Positions 7,737-16,760 of a DNA stretch of 64,000 bases are shown one piece after another. The notes beneath the pieces were generated by a model that did not search any database, had not been told where the DNA came from, and worked only from the letters and a program-made list of their open reading frames with translations. Source of the DNA: Streptomyces harbinensis (GTDB taxonomy: Bacteria > Actinomycetota > Actinomycetes > Streptomycetales > Streptomycetaceae). The DNA lies in NCBI RefSeq assembly GCF_900116145.1, contig NZ_FPAB01000003.1, positions 62,001 through 126,000 on the forward strand. The letters run 5' to 3'. Position 1 is the stretch's first letter. The number at the start of each line of letters is the position of its first letter. The position numbers and the translations under genes are program-made.

Positions 7737-9875
7737 TCACTCCTGTTCCACCGGTTCCGCGCGCTCCACCCGTACCGCGCAGACCTTGAACTCCGGCATC
7801 CGGGAGGCCGGATCGAGCGCCGGGTTGGTCAGCGTGTTGGCCCGGCCCTCACCCGGCCAGTGGAACGGCATGAACACCGTGTCCGGACGGATCGCGGTAC
7901 TGATCCGGGCCGGCGCCACCGCTCGCCCGCGCCGCGAGACCACCGCGAGCCGGTCGCCCTCCGCCGCCCCGATCCGCTCCGCCAGCCGCGGATGCACCTG
8001 GACGAACGGGCCCGGCGCCGCCGCGTTCAGCTCCGCCACCCGCCGCGTCTGCGCCCCCGACTGGTACTGCGCCAGCACCCGCCCCGTCGTCAGCAGCACC
8101 GGGTACTCGGCGTCCGGCTCCTCCGCCGCCGGCCGGTGCCCGGCCGCCGCGAACCTGGCCCGCCCGTCCGGCGTCGCGAACCGGTCCAGGAACAGCCGCG
8201 GCGTCCCCGGATGGTCCTCGGCCGGACACGGCCAGAACACCCCGCCCTCCGCCGCGATCCGCTCGTAACTGATGCCCGCGTAGTCCGCCACACCCCCGGC
8301 CGACGCCCGCCGCAGCTCCGCGAACACCTCGGCCGGCTCCTCCGGGAACCCCCGCTCCCAGCCCGCCCAGCCCAGCCGGCGCGCCAGGCCCCGCAGCACC
8401 GCCAGATCGCTGCGGCAGCCCGGCGGCGGATCCACCGCGCGCCGCCGCAGCTGCACCCGGCCCTCCAGATTCGTCATGGTGCCGGTCTCCTCCGCCCACT
8501 GGGTGACCGGCAGCACCACATCCGCGAGCCGCGCGCTCTCGGACAGCACCACGTCGCACACCGCCAGGAAGTCCAGCGACCGCATCCGGTCCTCGATGTG
8601 CGCGGCGCGCGGCGCCGACACCACCGGGTTGGAGCCCATCAGCAGCAGCGCCCTGATCCCGGCGGGGGAGGGGTCGCCCAGCGCGTCCAGCAACTCGTAC
8701 GCGCTGCGGCCCGGGCCCGGCAGCACCGCCGGGTCCACGCCCCACACCCCGGCCACATGGGCGCGCGCCGCCGGGTCGGTGAGCATCCGGTAGCCGGGCA
8801 GCTGATCGGCCTTCTGCCCGTGCTCGCGCCCGCCCTGACCGTTGCCCTGCCCGGTGAGACAGCCGTAGCCGGAGTACGGCCGCCCGGCCCGCCCCGTCGC
8901 CAGGCACAGATTGATCCACGCCCCGACCGTGTCCGTACCCTTCGCCTGCTGCTCGGGCCCGCGCGCGGTGAGCACCATCGCCGCCTGGGGCGCGCAGAAC
9001 AGCTCCACCGCCTCCCGCAGCCGCGGCACCGGCACCCCGGTGATCCGCTCCACCAGCTCCGGCCAGTGCGCCATCGCCTCCGCCCGCGCCCCCTCCCAGC
9101 CGCTGGTGCGCTCCGCCACGAACGCCTCGTCCACCCGGCCGCCCGCCACCACCAGATGCAGCAGGCCCAGCGCCAGCGCCAGATCGGTGCCGGGACGCGG
9201 CGCCAGATGCAGATCGGCCTGCTCGGCGGTCCGGGTACGGCGCGGGTCGATCACGATCAGCGTGCCGCCGTTCGCGCGCAGCTCGGTGAAGTACCGCAGC
9301 GCGGGCGGCATGGTCTCGGCGGGGTTCGCGCCGACCAGGATGATGCAGCCGGTGCGCGGGATGTCCTCCAGCGGGAACGGCAGCCCCCGGTCCAGGCCGA
9401 ACGCCCGGTTCCCGGCCGCCGCCGCCGAGGACATGCAGAACCGGCCGTTGTAGTCGATCTGCGAGGTGCCGAGCACCAGCCGGGCGAACTTCCCCAGCGC
9501 GTACGCCTTCTCATTCGTCAGCCCGCCGCCGCCGAACACGGCGACCGCGTCCGCCCCGTACCGCTGCCGCGTCCCCGACAGGCCGCGCGCCACCCGCTCC
9601 AGCGCCTCGTCCCAGCCGGCCGGGGCCAGCTCGCCGTCCGCGCCGCGCACCAGGGGCTGGGTGAGCCGGGTCCCGGGCCGCAGGACGGCGGTGGCGGTGG
9701 CGCCCTTCCCGCACAGCGCGCCGCGCTCCACCACCCGCAGCCCGCTGCCGTCCCCGGCGCCGTTGCTGCCGTCTTCGCCGTCGCCGGTCCTGGCGAGCCC
9801 CATCGCGCACTGGAGCGCGCAGTACGGGCAGTGGGTGTCCGTGATGTCTGTCATAGCGGGGCTCATGGCGGCCAT
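7737..9875 (-). CDS. nasA: Assimilatory nitrate reductase catalytic subunit (molybdopterin oxidoreductase)
   Basis: A 712-residue Mo-bisMGD enzyme that reduces nitrate to nitrite, the step before NirBD. The N-terminal 4Fe-4S motif is CPYCALQC with a fourth Cys in ALCGKG. The molybdopterin domain carries YNGRFCMSSAAAAGNRAFG and LVGANPAETMP, and the C-terminal MGD-binding domain begins near PVLLTTGR. It lacks the C-terminal BFD cluster of NasC-type enzymes, so an external reductase must supply electrons. Three in-frame ATGs (9875, 9866, 9854) are possible. Two GTTAC half-sites at 9890-9916 suggest GlnR control. The neighbouring nirB operon and sirohydrochlorin chelatase support assimilatory nitrate reductase over formate dehydrogenase. 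Confidence 0.85.
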   Translation of the reverse strand: MAAMSPAMTDITDTHCPYCALQCAMGLARTGDGEDGSNGAGDGSGLRVVERGALCGKGATATAVLRPGTRLTQPLVRGADGELAPAGWDEALERVARGLSGTRQRYGADAVAVFGGGGLTNEKAYALGKFARLVLGTSQIDYNGRFCMSSAAAAGNRAFGLDRGLPFPLEDIPRTGCIILVGANPAETMPPALRYFTELRANGGTLIVIDPRRTRTAEQADLHLAPRPGTDLALALGLLHLVVAGGRVDEAFVAERTSGWEGARAEAMAHWPELVERITGVPVPRLREAVELFCAPQAAMVLTARGPEQQAKGTDTVGAWINLCLATGRAGRPYSGYGCLTGQGNGQGGREHGQKADQLPGYRMLTDPAARAHVAGVWGVDPAVLPGPGRSAYELLDALGDPSPAGIRALLLMGSNPVVSAPRAAHIEDRMRSLDFLAVCDVVLSESARLADVVLPVTQWAEETGTMTNLEGRVQLRRRAVDPPPGCRSDLAVLRGLARRLGWAGWERGFPEEPAEVFAELRRASAGGVADYAGISYERIAAEGGVFWPCPAEDHPGTPRLFLDRFATPDGRARFAAAGHRPAAEEPDAEYPVLLTTGRVLAQYQSGAQTRRVAELNAAAPGPFVQVHPRLAERIGAAEGDRLAVVSRRGRAVAPARISTAIRPDTVFMPFHWPGEGRANTLTNPALDPASRMPEFKVCAVRVERAEPVEQE

Positions 9876-9889
9876 CCTGCGGCGGCCGT

Positions 9890-9916
9890 GTTACACCGGC
9901 CCGGCCCCGGAGTTAC
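9890..9916. promoter_or_regulatory. Candidate GlnR site upstream of nasA
   Basis: Two exact GTTAC half-sites (9890-9894 and 9912-9916) are 22 bp apart, two 11-bp GlnR periods, with a degenerate block between them. GTTAC matches the gTnAc half of the GlnR box. The site lies immediately upstream of the first possible nasA start codon. Confidence 0.45.
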
Positions 9917-9979
9917 GGCCCCGGCGCGCCCTGCTCACCCCCGGGACCCGGCCGCCGGTGAACGCCGGGCACGGCATTG

Positions 9980-10006
9980 GTGACACCCGTGCAACACAAC
10001 GGCAAC
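9980..10006. promoter_or_regulatory. Second candidate GlnR site, proximal to the chelatase gene
   Basis: GTGAC-n6-GCAAC-n6-GCAAC at 11-bp spacing fits the gTnAc-n6-GaAAc layout with one mismatch in the first pair. It ends 22 bp before the ATG of the sirohydrochlorin chelatase gene and lies in the divergent region shared with nasA, so it may coordinate both. Confidence 0.4.
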
Positions 10007-10028
10007 GCCAGGGGCTCAGGCTGGCGGC

Positions 10029-10820
10029 ATGAACGCCCGCACGCTTCCCACTCTGGTGGCCGTCGCCCACGGCTCTCCCGACCCCCGGGCCGAGCGGAGC
10101 ACCGCCGCGCTGCTGCGCCTGGTGCGCGCGCTGCGGCCGGGGCTGCGGGTGGAGCCGGGCTTCCTGGAGAACGACCGGCCGCGCCTGGCCGACACCCTGG
10201 CCGGGCTGTGCGGCGGCGGCCGGGCCGTACTCGTCCCCCTGCTCTTCAGCCGCGGATACCACGTCAAACACGACATACCCGGCGTCCTGGAGAACGTGCG
10301 GGACGACCTGACCGTCAGCACCGCCGCCTGCCTGGGCCCGCACCCGCTGCTCGTCGACGCCCTGCACAGCCGGCTGATCGAGGCCGGCTGGCACCGCGAC
10401 CTCACCGACCCGCACGCCGACGCGGTCGTCCTGGCGGCGGCCGGCTCCCTGGACCCGGAGTCGGCGGCCGGCACCGAGTACACCGCCCACATGCTCGCCG
10501 ACCGGCTCGGCGGCGTACCGGTGCTGCCCGCTTACGCCTCCGCGTCCCGGCCCACCGTGCCGGAGGCGGTGGCCGCCCTGCGCGAGCGGGGCCACACCCG
10601 GATCGCGGTGGCCTCCTGCTTCACCGCGCCGGGCCGGTTCGCCACCCGCTGCGCCGAAGCCGCCCCCGGGGTGGCCGCCGCCCCGCTGGGCGCGCACCCG
10701 GCACTCGCCCGGCTGCTGCTGCACCGCTACGACCAGGCGCGCGGCGCGATCCCCGCGCCCGCCCCCACCCCTCTCCCCGCCACCCGCCGCCCGGCCCTCG
10801 CGGCGGGCCCGCAGCGCTGA
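10029..10820 (+). CDS. Sirohydrochlorin chelatase (CbiX/SirB-like)
   Basis: A 263-residue chelatase of the CbiX family, which inserts Fe2+ (or Co2+) into sirohydrochlorin; here the likely product is siroheme for NirB. Two tandem half-domains are visible. The first holds VAHGSPDPRAE and the metal-binding region LLFSRGYHVKHDIPG. The second holds VVLAAAGSLDPES and VASCFTAPGRFATRC. Length matches two-domain chelatases (about 240-270). It is divergent from nasA across 153 bp containing candidate GlnR sites, which supports supply of nitrite reductase cofactor under nitrogen control. The last 20 residues are Pro/Ala-rich and probably disordered. Confidence 0.85.
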   Translation: MNARTLPTLVAVAHGSPDPRAERSTAALLRLVRALRPGLRVEPGFLENDRPRLADTLAGLCGGGRAVLVPLLFSRGYHVKHDIPGVLENVRDDLTVSTAACLGPHPLLVDALHSRLIEAGWHRDLTDPHADAVVLAAAGSLDPESAAGTEYTAHMLADRLGGVPVLPAYASASRPTVPEAVAALRERGHTRIAVASCFTAPGRFATRCAEAAPGVAAAPLGAHPALARLLLHRYDQARGAIPAPAPTPLPATRRPALAAGPQR

Positions 10821-11635
10821 CCGGGGCGGGTACGGGGCGGACGGGGACGCCGATCCCGGCTGCGATGGCGCAGACCGGCGACGGCCGGCCCGGGCGGGGC
10901 TGCCGGAGCCGTGCCCGGCGGGCACGGCGCTCGCTGCCCGGAGGGCCGCCGGTTGGTATACAACCGCAGCGAGCCGGGGCCGGACAGCGGGGTCCTGCCG
11001 GCCGGGCCGCAGCCCCGTGCGACGGTCGGCCGTACCGGCCCGGGGCCGCACCCACCGCCCGCCCGGGAACGGCGACTCCCGCGCTCCTCGCGCCACACCA
11101 CTCGCCCCGGCCGCCGCTGCGCTCCGCCGCCCGCTGCGGCGGGCGTGGTGCCGTGCGGCACCGCCCGTGCGGCTGATGCCCTGTCGTTTCCCCCGCTCGC
11201 CGTCAACCGCACCGCGGTGCCGCCGCTCGCCCCGCCGCTGTCTGCGCAGTGCCGGGGGGTGGGCATGGCCGTGTCACGTCGCTGCGGTTCCGTCCGCACC
11301 ACGCGGCGCCGCCCGCACCGCGCTCCCGCACCCCCCGGTGCGTCCGCATGTCCATGAGGTGACCGCCGCCCGGACGGCGGCGGGACGTTGTGTACGTTTC
11401 TCCGCATGGGCGGCACGCGGAGCACCGGAACACGGACCCGCGCCCGGCGACCCCGCGTCCCCCGGGCCGCCGCCCCGCCGCCGCTCCCGCGTCCCGCCGG
11501 GCGGCGCCCCGGCTCCGGCCGCCGCGCGCCGCTCGCCTGGCGGGACCCGGCCACCGCCGCCGGGCCGCACCGTTCCGCAGCATCCCCCCGGCAGCTCCTC
11601 CGGCATGCCGGCACCACACCGGGCAGGTACCTCCC
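10821..11635. other. 815-bp stretch without a supportable gene
   Basis: Open frames here have no family resemblance and biased Arg/Pro/Gly content. Visible elements: GGTTGGTATACAACC at 10951-10965, which resembles a FadR/GntR-type operator; a GGTGCCG/CGGCACC hairpin at 11147-11162; and a CCGCCGCC/GGCGGCGG hairpin at about 11363-11383. The last 250 bp lead to the MFS gene at 11636. Confidence 0.5.
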
Positions 11636-12883
11636 ATGACCCAACGCGACACGCCGCCGTCCGGCCGTCCCCCCGTCGCCCTCTCCGCGGCGGGCTTCGT
11701 CAGCTGCTTCGACCGGTTCGCCATCAGCCCGCTGCTGATCCTCATCTCCACCGGTCTCGGCATCCCGCTCTCCACCGCCGTGGTCACCGCCAGCGCCTAC
11801 TTCCTGGCCTACGGACTCTCCCAGCCCCTGTGGGGCATACTCTCCGACCGCGTCGGCCGGGTCCGCGTCATGCGCGTCACCCTCCTGGTCGCCGCGCTCG
11901 CCGGGGCGGTCTCCGCGCTCGCGCCCAATGCGGCCGTGCTGATCGGCGCCCGGATCGTCGCGGGCGCCTGTTACGGCGCGGTCGTCCCCACCTCCCTCAC
12001 CTACCTCGGCGACACCGTCCCGGCCGCCCGCCGCCAGCGGGCGCTGTCCGACCTGATGGCCGTGATGGCCGTCGGCACCGCCCTGGCCACCGCCGTCGCC
12101 GGCGCGCTGGCCGAAGCGGTGGACTGGCGGCTGGTGTTCGCCGCGCCCGCCGTCTGCGCCGTCGTCTGCTCCTGGGCGCTGCGCTCGCTGCCCGAGCCGC
12201 GGCGGGAGAAGGGCACCGGCGGCATCGGCGGCCACCTCGGCGCGGTGCTCCGCAACCGCTGGGCCCTCACCGTCTTCGGCCTCGCCTTCGTCGAGGGCGC
12301 GGTGCTGCTCGGCACCATGACGCTGCTCGCCACCGCGCTCCAGGCCCGCGACGTCAGCGCCTCCGTGGCCGGTCTGGCCACCGCCATGTACGGGGTCGGC
12401 GTCGTGGTCTTCTCGCAGCTGGTCCGGTTCCTCAGCGGCCGGCTGCCGGTGTGGGTGCTCATCGCCATCGGCGGGGCGCAGATGTGCGCCGGGTACGCCA
12501 TCGTCACCGCCTGGGTGACGCTGCCCGCCGTCTTCACCACCGGGCTGCTGCTCGGCGGCGGCTGGTCGTTCATGCACTCCTCGCTCCAGGCCTGGGCCAC
12601 CTCGGTGGTGCCGCAGGCGCGCGGCACGGCGGTGGCGTTCTTCGCCGGGGCGCTGTTCATCGGCTCCTCGGCCGCCGCCGCGGCCGGCGGGCCGCTCGCG
12701 GAGAACGGCCACTTCGCCCTGCTGTTCGGCATCGCCTGCGCGCTCACCGTCCCGCTGACCCTCACCGCCGTGCTGACCCGCCGCCGCTGGCGCCCGGCGG
12801 CCGAGGACCCGTCCGGTCACGAGGGCGCGGGCGCCGCCCGGCGCGACCCCCACCCGCCGACCACCGCCACGCCCGCCGGATAA
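11636..12883 (+). CDS. MFS transporter
   Basis: A 415-residue major facilitator superfamily permease with about 12 hydrophobic segments. The loop 2-3 signature is GILSDRVGRVRVMR near residue 65-78, and the segment LIGARIVAGACYGAVVPTSL matches helix 4. A further loop carries ARRQRALSDLMAV. The ATG at 11636 begins MTQRD directly before the first helix; an upstream extension of 82 residues is Arg/Pro-rich and unlike coding sequence. The substrate is not predictable, and the family includes multidrug and sugar exporters. Its TAA stop codon is also the first three bases of the dgt -10 hexamer. Confidence 0.85.
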   Translation: MTQRDTPPSGRPPVALSAAGFVSCFDRFAISPLLILISTGLGIPLSTAVVTASAYFLAYGLSQPLWGILSDRVGRVRVMRVTLLVAALAGAVSALAPNAAVLIGARIVAGACYGAVVPTSLTYLGDTVPAARRQRALSDLMAVMAVGTALATAVAGALAEAVDWRLVFAAPAVCAVVCSWALRSLPEPRREKGTGGIGGHLGAVLRNRWALTVFGLAFVEGAVLLGTMTLLATALQARDVSASVAGLATAMYGVGVVVFSQLVRFLSGRLPVWVLIAIGGAQMCAGYAIVTAWVTLPAVFTTGLLLGGGWSFMHSSLQAWATSVVPQARGTAVAFFAGALFIGSSAAAAAGGPLAENGHFALLFGIACALTVPLTLTAVLTRRRWRPAAEDPSGHEGAGAARRDPHPPTTATPAG

Positions 12884-12886
12884 TGT
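12881..12886 (+). promoter_or_regulatory. -10 hexamer (TAATGT) of leaderless dgt transcript
   Basis: TAATGT is followed by six bases and then the dgt ATG, so transcription would begin at or next to the start codon. The hexamer overlaps the stop codon of the preceding MFS gene. No Shine-Dalgarno sequence precedes dgt. Confidence 0.55.
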
Positions 12887-12892
12887 CGGGAT

Positions 12893-14191
12893 ATGCAGCC
12901 GAGTGCCGTCTACGCCCCAGCCGATGCCGAACGGTGGGACCCCGAACCGGACAAACGGTCCGGGCGGACCGCCTTCCAGCGGGACCGGGCCCGGGTGCAG
13001 CACTCCGCCGCGCTGCGCCGCCTCGCCGGGAAGACGCAGGTGGTCACCCCGGACACGGCCGGCGCGCAGGAGAGCGCGGCCGGGCACGCCTGGGACGCCA
13101 GCCCGCGCACCCGGCTCACCCATTCGCTGGAGTGCGCGCAGGTGGGACGGGACCTGGGCGCGGCGTTCGGCTGCGACTCCGACATCGTCGAGGCGGCCTG
13201 CCTCGCCCATGACCTGGGCCATCCGCCGTTCGGGCACAACGGGGAACGGGTGCTGGACGAGATCGCCGCCCCGTGCGGCGGTTTCGAGGGGAACGCGCAG
13301 TCGCTGCGGCTGCTGACCCGGCTGGAACCGAAACGTTTCTCCGAGCCGCTGCACCGCCCCGTCGGCCTCAACCTCACCCGCGCCACGCTGGACGCCGCCA
13401 CCAAGTACCCGTGGCCGCGCGGCGGCCACCCCACCGACCCCGACTCGCCCAAGTTCGGCGCGTACGAGGACGACCTGCCGGTCTTCGACTGGCTGCGCAC
13501 CGGCGCCCCGGACGGCAGGCGCTGCTTCGAGGCCCAGGTCATGGACTGGTCGGACGACGTCGCCTACTCCGTCCACGACGTCGAGGACGGCCTGCACGCC
13601 GGCCATCTCGACCCCGGACTGCTCCTCGCCGAGCCCGAACGCGCCGAGATCTTCCGCGTCGTCCGGGCCCGCTACGCCGCCTCCGGCACCGGCGACGCCG
13701 AACTCGCCGCCGCCCTCGACCGGCTGCTCGACCAGGACTGGTGGCCGCACGGGTACGACGGCTCCGCCACCGCCCAGGCCCGCCTCAAGGACGCCACCAG
13801 CCAGCTCATCGGCCGGTTCTGCGCCGCCGCCGAACAGGCCACCCGGGAGCGCTACGGCCCCGGGCCCCTGCACCGTTACACCGCCGAACTGATCGTCCCG
13901 CCCGCCACCCGGCTGGAGTGCGCCGTCCTCAAGGCGGTCGCCGACGTGTACGTCATGCAGCGCCCCGACCAGGAACTGCGGCGCGGCCGGCAGCGCGAAC
14001 TGCTCGCCGGACTCGGCGACGCGCTCATCCGCCGCGCCCCGCACGGGCTCGACCCGCAGCACCGCGCCCTGTACGCGCGGGCGGGCTCGGACGCAGCCGC
14101 CCTCCGGGTGATCGTGGATCAGATCGCCGCGCTCACCGACGCATCGGCACGCTCCCTGCACGCCCGCCTCACCGGGCCGTCCCCGGGGTAG
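12893..14191 (+). CDS. dgt: Deoxyguanosinetriphosphate triphosphohydrolase-like protein
   Basis: A 432-residue HD-domain enzyme of the dGTPase family, hydrolysing dNTPs to deoxynucleoside and triphosphate. The N-terminus carries [22 protein letters not shown], the HD metal site is in [15 protein letters not shown] (His) and [16 protein letters not shown] (His-Asp), and a further Asp lies in [17 protein letters not shown]. Family length is 420-500. In Streptomyces this gene typically lies near dnaG, as here (19.8 kb), so the locus is core chromosome. Transcription appears leaderless from the hexamer at 12881. Confidence 0.9.
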   Translation: MQPSAVYAPADAERWDPEPDKRSGRTAFQRDRARVQHSAALRRLAGKTQVVTPDTAGAQESAAGHAWDASPRTRLTHSLECAQVGRDLGAAFGCDSDIVEAACLAHDLGHPPFGHNGERVLDEIAAPCGGFEGNAQSLRLLTRLEPKRFSEPLHRPVGLNLTRATLDAATKYPWPRGGHPTDPDSPKFGAYEDDLPVFDWLRTGAPDGRRCFEAQVMDWSDDVAYSVHDVEDGLHAGHLDPGLLLAEPERAEIFRVVRARYAASGTGDAELAAALDRLLDQDWWPHGYDGSATAQARLKDATSQLIGRFCAAAEQATRERYGPGPLHRYTAELIVPPATRLECAVLKAVADVYVMQRPDQELRRGRQRELLAGLGDALIRRAPHGLDPQHRALYARAGSDAAALRVIVDQIAALTDASARSLHARLTGPSPG

Positions 14192-14195
14192 AGGT

Positions 14196-14214
14196 GGGGG
14201 GTGAACCGCCCCCC
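14196..14214 (+). terminator. Terminator-like hairpin after dgt
   Basis: Six G and six C pair around a seven-base loop starting 5 bp after the dgt stop codon. No U-tract follows, as is usual for hairpin terminators in high-GC actinobacteria. Confidence 0.4.
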
Positions 14215-14249
14215 GCGCCCCGGGGGGCCCTGCGGCAAGGAGGCAGCGC

Positions 14250-15521
14250 GTGGTCGGTAGCGACGGCATGGACGGTGCGCACCGTACGTTCGTGATCATC
14301 GGAGGAGGTCTCGCCGGCGCGAAAGCCGCCCAGACCCTGCGGGAGGAGGGCTTCGCCGGCCGCGTCATCATCATCGGCGACGAGCACGAGCATCCCTACG
14401 AGCGCCCGCCGCTGTCCAAGGGCTACCTCATCGGCAAGGCGGCCAAGGACAGCGTGTACGTGCACGAACCGTCCTGGTACATCAGCCACCGGGTGGAGCT
14501 CCACCTGGGGCAGCAGGCGGTGCACATCGACCGCGCCGAGCGCGAGGTCCGGCTCGGGGACGGCACCCGCGTCCCGTACGACGCCCTGTTGCTGGCCACC
14601 GGCGCCGAGCCGCACCGGCTGCCGATCCCGGGCGCGCGCGGGCTGGCCGGGGTGCACCATCTGCGGCGGCTGGCGCACGCCGACCATCTGCGGGCGGTGC
14701 TGACCGACCGCACCCGCGAGCGCGATCCGCTGGTGGTGGCGGGCGCGGGCTGGATCGGCCTGGAGGTGGCCGCCGCCGCCCGCGAACTGGGCGCGCCGGT
14801 GGTGGTCGTGGAGCCGGAGCCGACCCCGCTGCACCGGGTGCTGGGCCCGGAGCTGGGCGAGGTGTTCACCGGGCTGCACCGCGAGCACGGCGTGGAGTTC
14901 CGGTTCGGCCGCCGGCTCGCGGACATCACCGGCAGGGACGGGCAGGTCGCCGGGGTGGTGACGGACGACGGCGAGCAGATCCCGGCCCGCGCGGTGCTGG
15001 CGGCGATCGGGGTACGGCCGCGCACCGCGCTGGCGGAGGCGGCCGGGCTCGAACTGGCCGCGGACACCGGCGGGGTGGTGGTGGACGCGGCGCTGCGCAC
15101 CAGCGATCCGCACATCTACGCGGCCGGGGACGTGGCCGCGTTCCCGGCGCCCGGCACCGGCCGGCTGCGGGTGGAGCACTGGGCGAACGCGCTGAACTCC
15201 GGCCCGGCGGCGGCCCGCGCCATGCTGGGGCGTGAGGTGACCTACGACCGGGTGCCGTACTTCTTCTCCGACCAGTACGACGCGGGCCTGGAGTACTCGG
15301 GCTGGGCGCCGCACGGGAGCTACGACCGGGTGGTGTTCCGGGGCGACGTCGGCAAGCGGGCCTTCCTGGCGTTCTGGCTGAGCCCGGAGGGCCGGGTGCT
15401 GGCCGGGCTGAACATGAACGTGTGGGACGTGACCGGGCCCGTCCAGGACCTGATCCGGTCCGGGCGGCCGGTGGACCCGGACGCGCTCGCCGACCCGGCC
15501 ACCGAGCTGACCGCGCTGTGA
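14250..15521 (+). CDS. Ferredoxin/rubredoxin-type NAD(P)H reductase (FAD-dependent)
   Basis: A 423-residue flavoprotein with FAD motif IIGGGLAGAKAAQTL near residue 16, NAD(P) motif VVAGAGWIGLEVAAAA near 160, and the second FAD contact IYAAGDVAAFP near 290. The C-terminal reductase domain contains VPYFFSDQYDAGLEYSGWA, typical of ferredoxin reductases that serve P450 or dioxygenase systems. The GTG start has AAGGAGG 6-7 nt upstream. No ferredoxin or P450 is adjacent, so the electron acceptor is unknown; a general housekeeping reductase is plausible. Confidence 0.85.
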   Translation: MVGSDGMDGAHRTFVIIGGGLAGAKAAQTLREEGFAGRVIIIGDEHEHPYERPPLSKGYLIGKAAKDSVYVHEPSWYISHRVELHLGQQAVHIDRAEREVRLGDGTRVPYDALLLATGAEPHRLPIPGARGLAGVHHLRRLAHADHLRAVLTDRTRERDPLVVAGAGWIGLEVAAAARELGAPVVVVEPEPTPLHRVLGPELGEVFTGLHREHGVEFRFGRRLADITGRDGQVAGVVTDDGEQIPARAVLAAIGVRPRTALAEAAGLELAADTGGVVVDAALRTSDPHIYAAGDVAAFPAPGTGRLRVEHWANALNSGPAAARAMLGREVTYDRVPYFFSDQYDAGLEYSGWAPHGSYDRVVFRGDVGKRAFLAFWLSPEGRVLAGLNMNVWDVTGPVQDLIRSGRPVDPDALADPATELTAL

Positions 15522-15676
15522 CCCCCGCGCCCGGACCGGCCCGCGCGCCGGTCCGGGCGCCGCACGGGCCCCGGGGACGATCCGGCATAAAGTGACCTGC
15601 GGCGCATCAACCGGACGCGCCGTGGACAACCCGGACGAACGGCGACCGGACGACCCGGCGAGCGAGGTGGCGGCAG

Positions 15677-16711
15677 GTGGCGCGGGACGGAACGACGCAG
15701 GGCGGGGCGGACGGCGGCGCAGCCGGCGGTGGCGCCCCGGACGAGCACACCGTGACCGCGCTGGTGGCGGCGGCCGGCGCCGCCCCGTCCATGTTCAACG
15801 CCCAGCCCTGGCGCTTCCGCTATCTGCGCGACGCCGTCACCCTCCAACTGCGCGCCGCCCTGGACCGCACCCTCCCGCACGCCGACCCGCACGGCCGCGC
15901 CCTGCACCTGGGCTGCGGCGCCGCCCTGTTCAACCTGCGGGTGGCCGCCGCCGGCGCCGGCTGGGAACCGGTCGTCACCCTGCTGCCCGACCCGTTCGAC
16001 CCGCGGCTGCTCGCCACCGTCCGGCTGGCCGCCGCCGTCTCCCCCGACCTGGAGCTGGCCCGGCTGCGCCCGGCCATCCCGGAGCGGCACAGCAGCCGGC
16101 AGCCGTTCCGCGACGAGCTGGTGCCCGAGCCGGTACGGGCCGCGCTGCGCCGCGCCGCCGAGCTGGAGGGCGCCGAGCTGCACTTCCCGTCCGCCTGGCA
16201 TGTGCGGGCCATCCTCGAACTCGTCCGGGACGCCGAGGGCCGCGACCGGGACACCCCGGCCCGCGCCGAGGAGCGCGAGCGCTGGACGCGCGACGCCGAC
16301 GCCGCCCGGACCGCCACCGACGGACTGCTGGCGGAGGCGCTCGGCCCGCGCCTGGGCTACGGCGGGTTCCCGCTGCGGGACGCCACCGCCCGCCGCAGCG
16401 CCTTCGCGGCGGGCGACCCCACCCCGTACGAGGAGGAGCCGCAGCTGGCGCTGCTCGGCACCGGCGAGGACCGGCCGGCCGACTGGCTGCGGGCCGGCCA
16501 GGCGATGGAGCGGGTGCTGCTGCTGGCCACCGGTTACGGGCTGTCCACCGGGCTCACCACCCAGGTGCTGGAGTGGTCCGAGCTGCGCTGGCCGGTGCGC
16601 GACCCCGAGTCGGGCATGGGGCAGGTGCAGATGGTGATCCGGCTCGGGTACGGGCCGCCGGTGCCGCGCTCCCCGCGCCGCCCGGTGGACCAGATCCTGG
16701 AGATCGTCTGA
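15677..16711 (+). CDS. Acg-family FMN-binding nitroreductase-like protein
   Basis: A 344-residue protein of the Acg subfamily (related to the Rv2032/Acg dormancy protein of M. tuberculosis): a double nitroreductase fold thought to sequester FMN without classical catalysis. Visible signs are AAAGAAPSMFNAQPWRF near residue 33, RHSSRQPFRDE near 138, and GQAMERVLLLATGYGLSTGLTTQVLE near the end, each matching a nitroreductase half. It starts with GTG; AGGTGGCGGCAG upstream is only a weak ribosome site. Neighbouring GNAT and PoxB genes fit a hypoxia or redox stress theme, but no DosR-like site was identified. Confidence 0.75.
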   Translation: MARDGTTQGGADGGAAGGGAPDEHTVTALVAAAGAAPSMFNAQPWRFRYLRDAVTLQLRAALDRTLPHADPHGRALHLGCGAALFNLRVAAAGAGWEPVVTLLPDPFDPRLLATVRLAAAVSPDLELARLRPAIPERHSSRQPFRDELVPEPVRAALRRAAELEGAELHFPSAWHVRAILELVRDAEGRDRDTPARAEERERWTRDADAARTATDGLLAEALGPRLGYGGFPLRDATARRSAFAAGDPTPYEEEPQLALLGTGEDRPADWLRAGQAMERVLLLATGYGLSTGLTTQVLEWSELRWPVRDPESGMGQVQMVIRLGYGPPVPRSPRRPVDQILEIV

Positions 16712-16747
16712 CCGGCCGCCGTGCCGCGCCGGCGTCCGGGCCGTCAC

Positions 16748-16753
16748 TACAGT
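16748..16753 (+). promoter_or_regulatory. -10 hexamer (TACAGT) of leaderless GNAT transcript
   Basis: TACAGT lies seven bases before the ATG at 16761 and no Shine-Dalgarno is present, the layout of leaderless promoters. No clear -35 box is visible 17-18 bp upstream. Confidence 0.5.
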
Positions 16754-16760
16754 GGCGCAC

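Noticed and set aside
6906..9983. A 1025-codon plus-strand frame opposite nasA
   Set aside because: Composition is Arg/Pro/His-biased and the opposite strand encodes a full-length molybdopterin enzyme.
11390..11635. N-terminal extension of the MFS protein by 82 residues
   Set aside because: The extra sequence is Arg/Pro-rich, not membrane-like, and the homologous part begins at the ATG 11636.
10727..14374. A 1215-codon minus-strand frame across the MFS and dgt genes
   Set aside because: No recognisable domain; MFS and dgt on the other strand have complete motifs.
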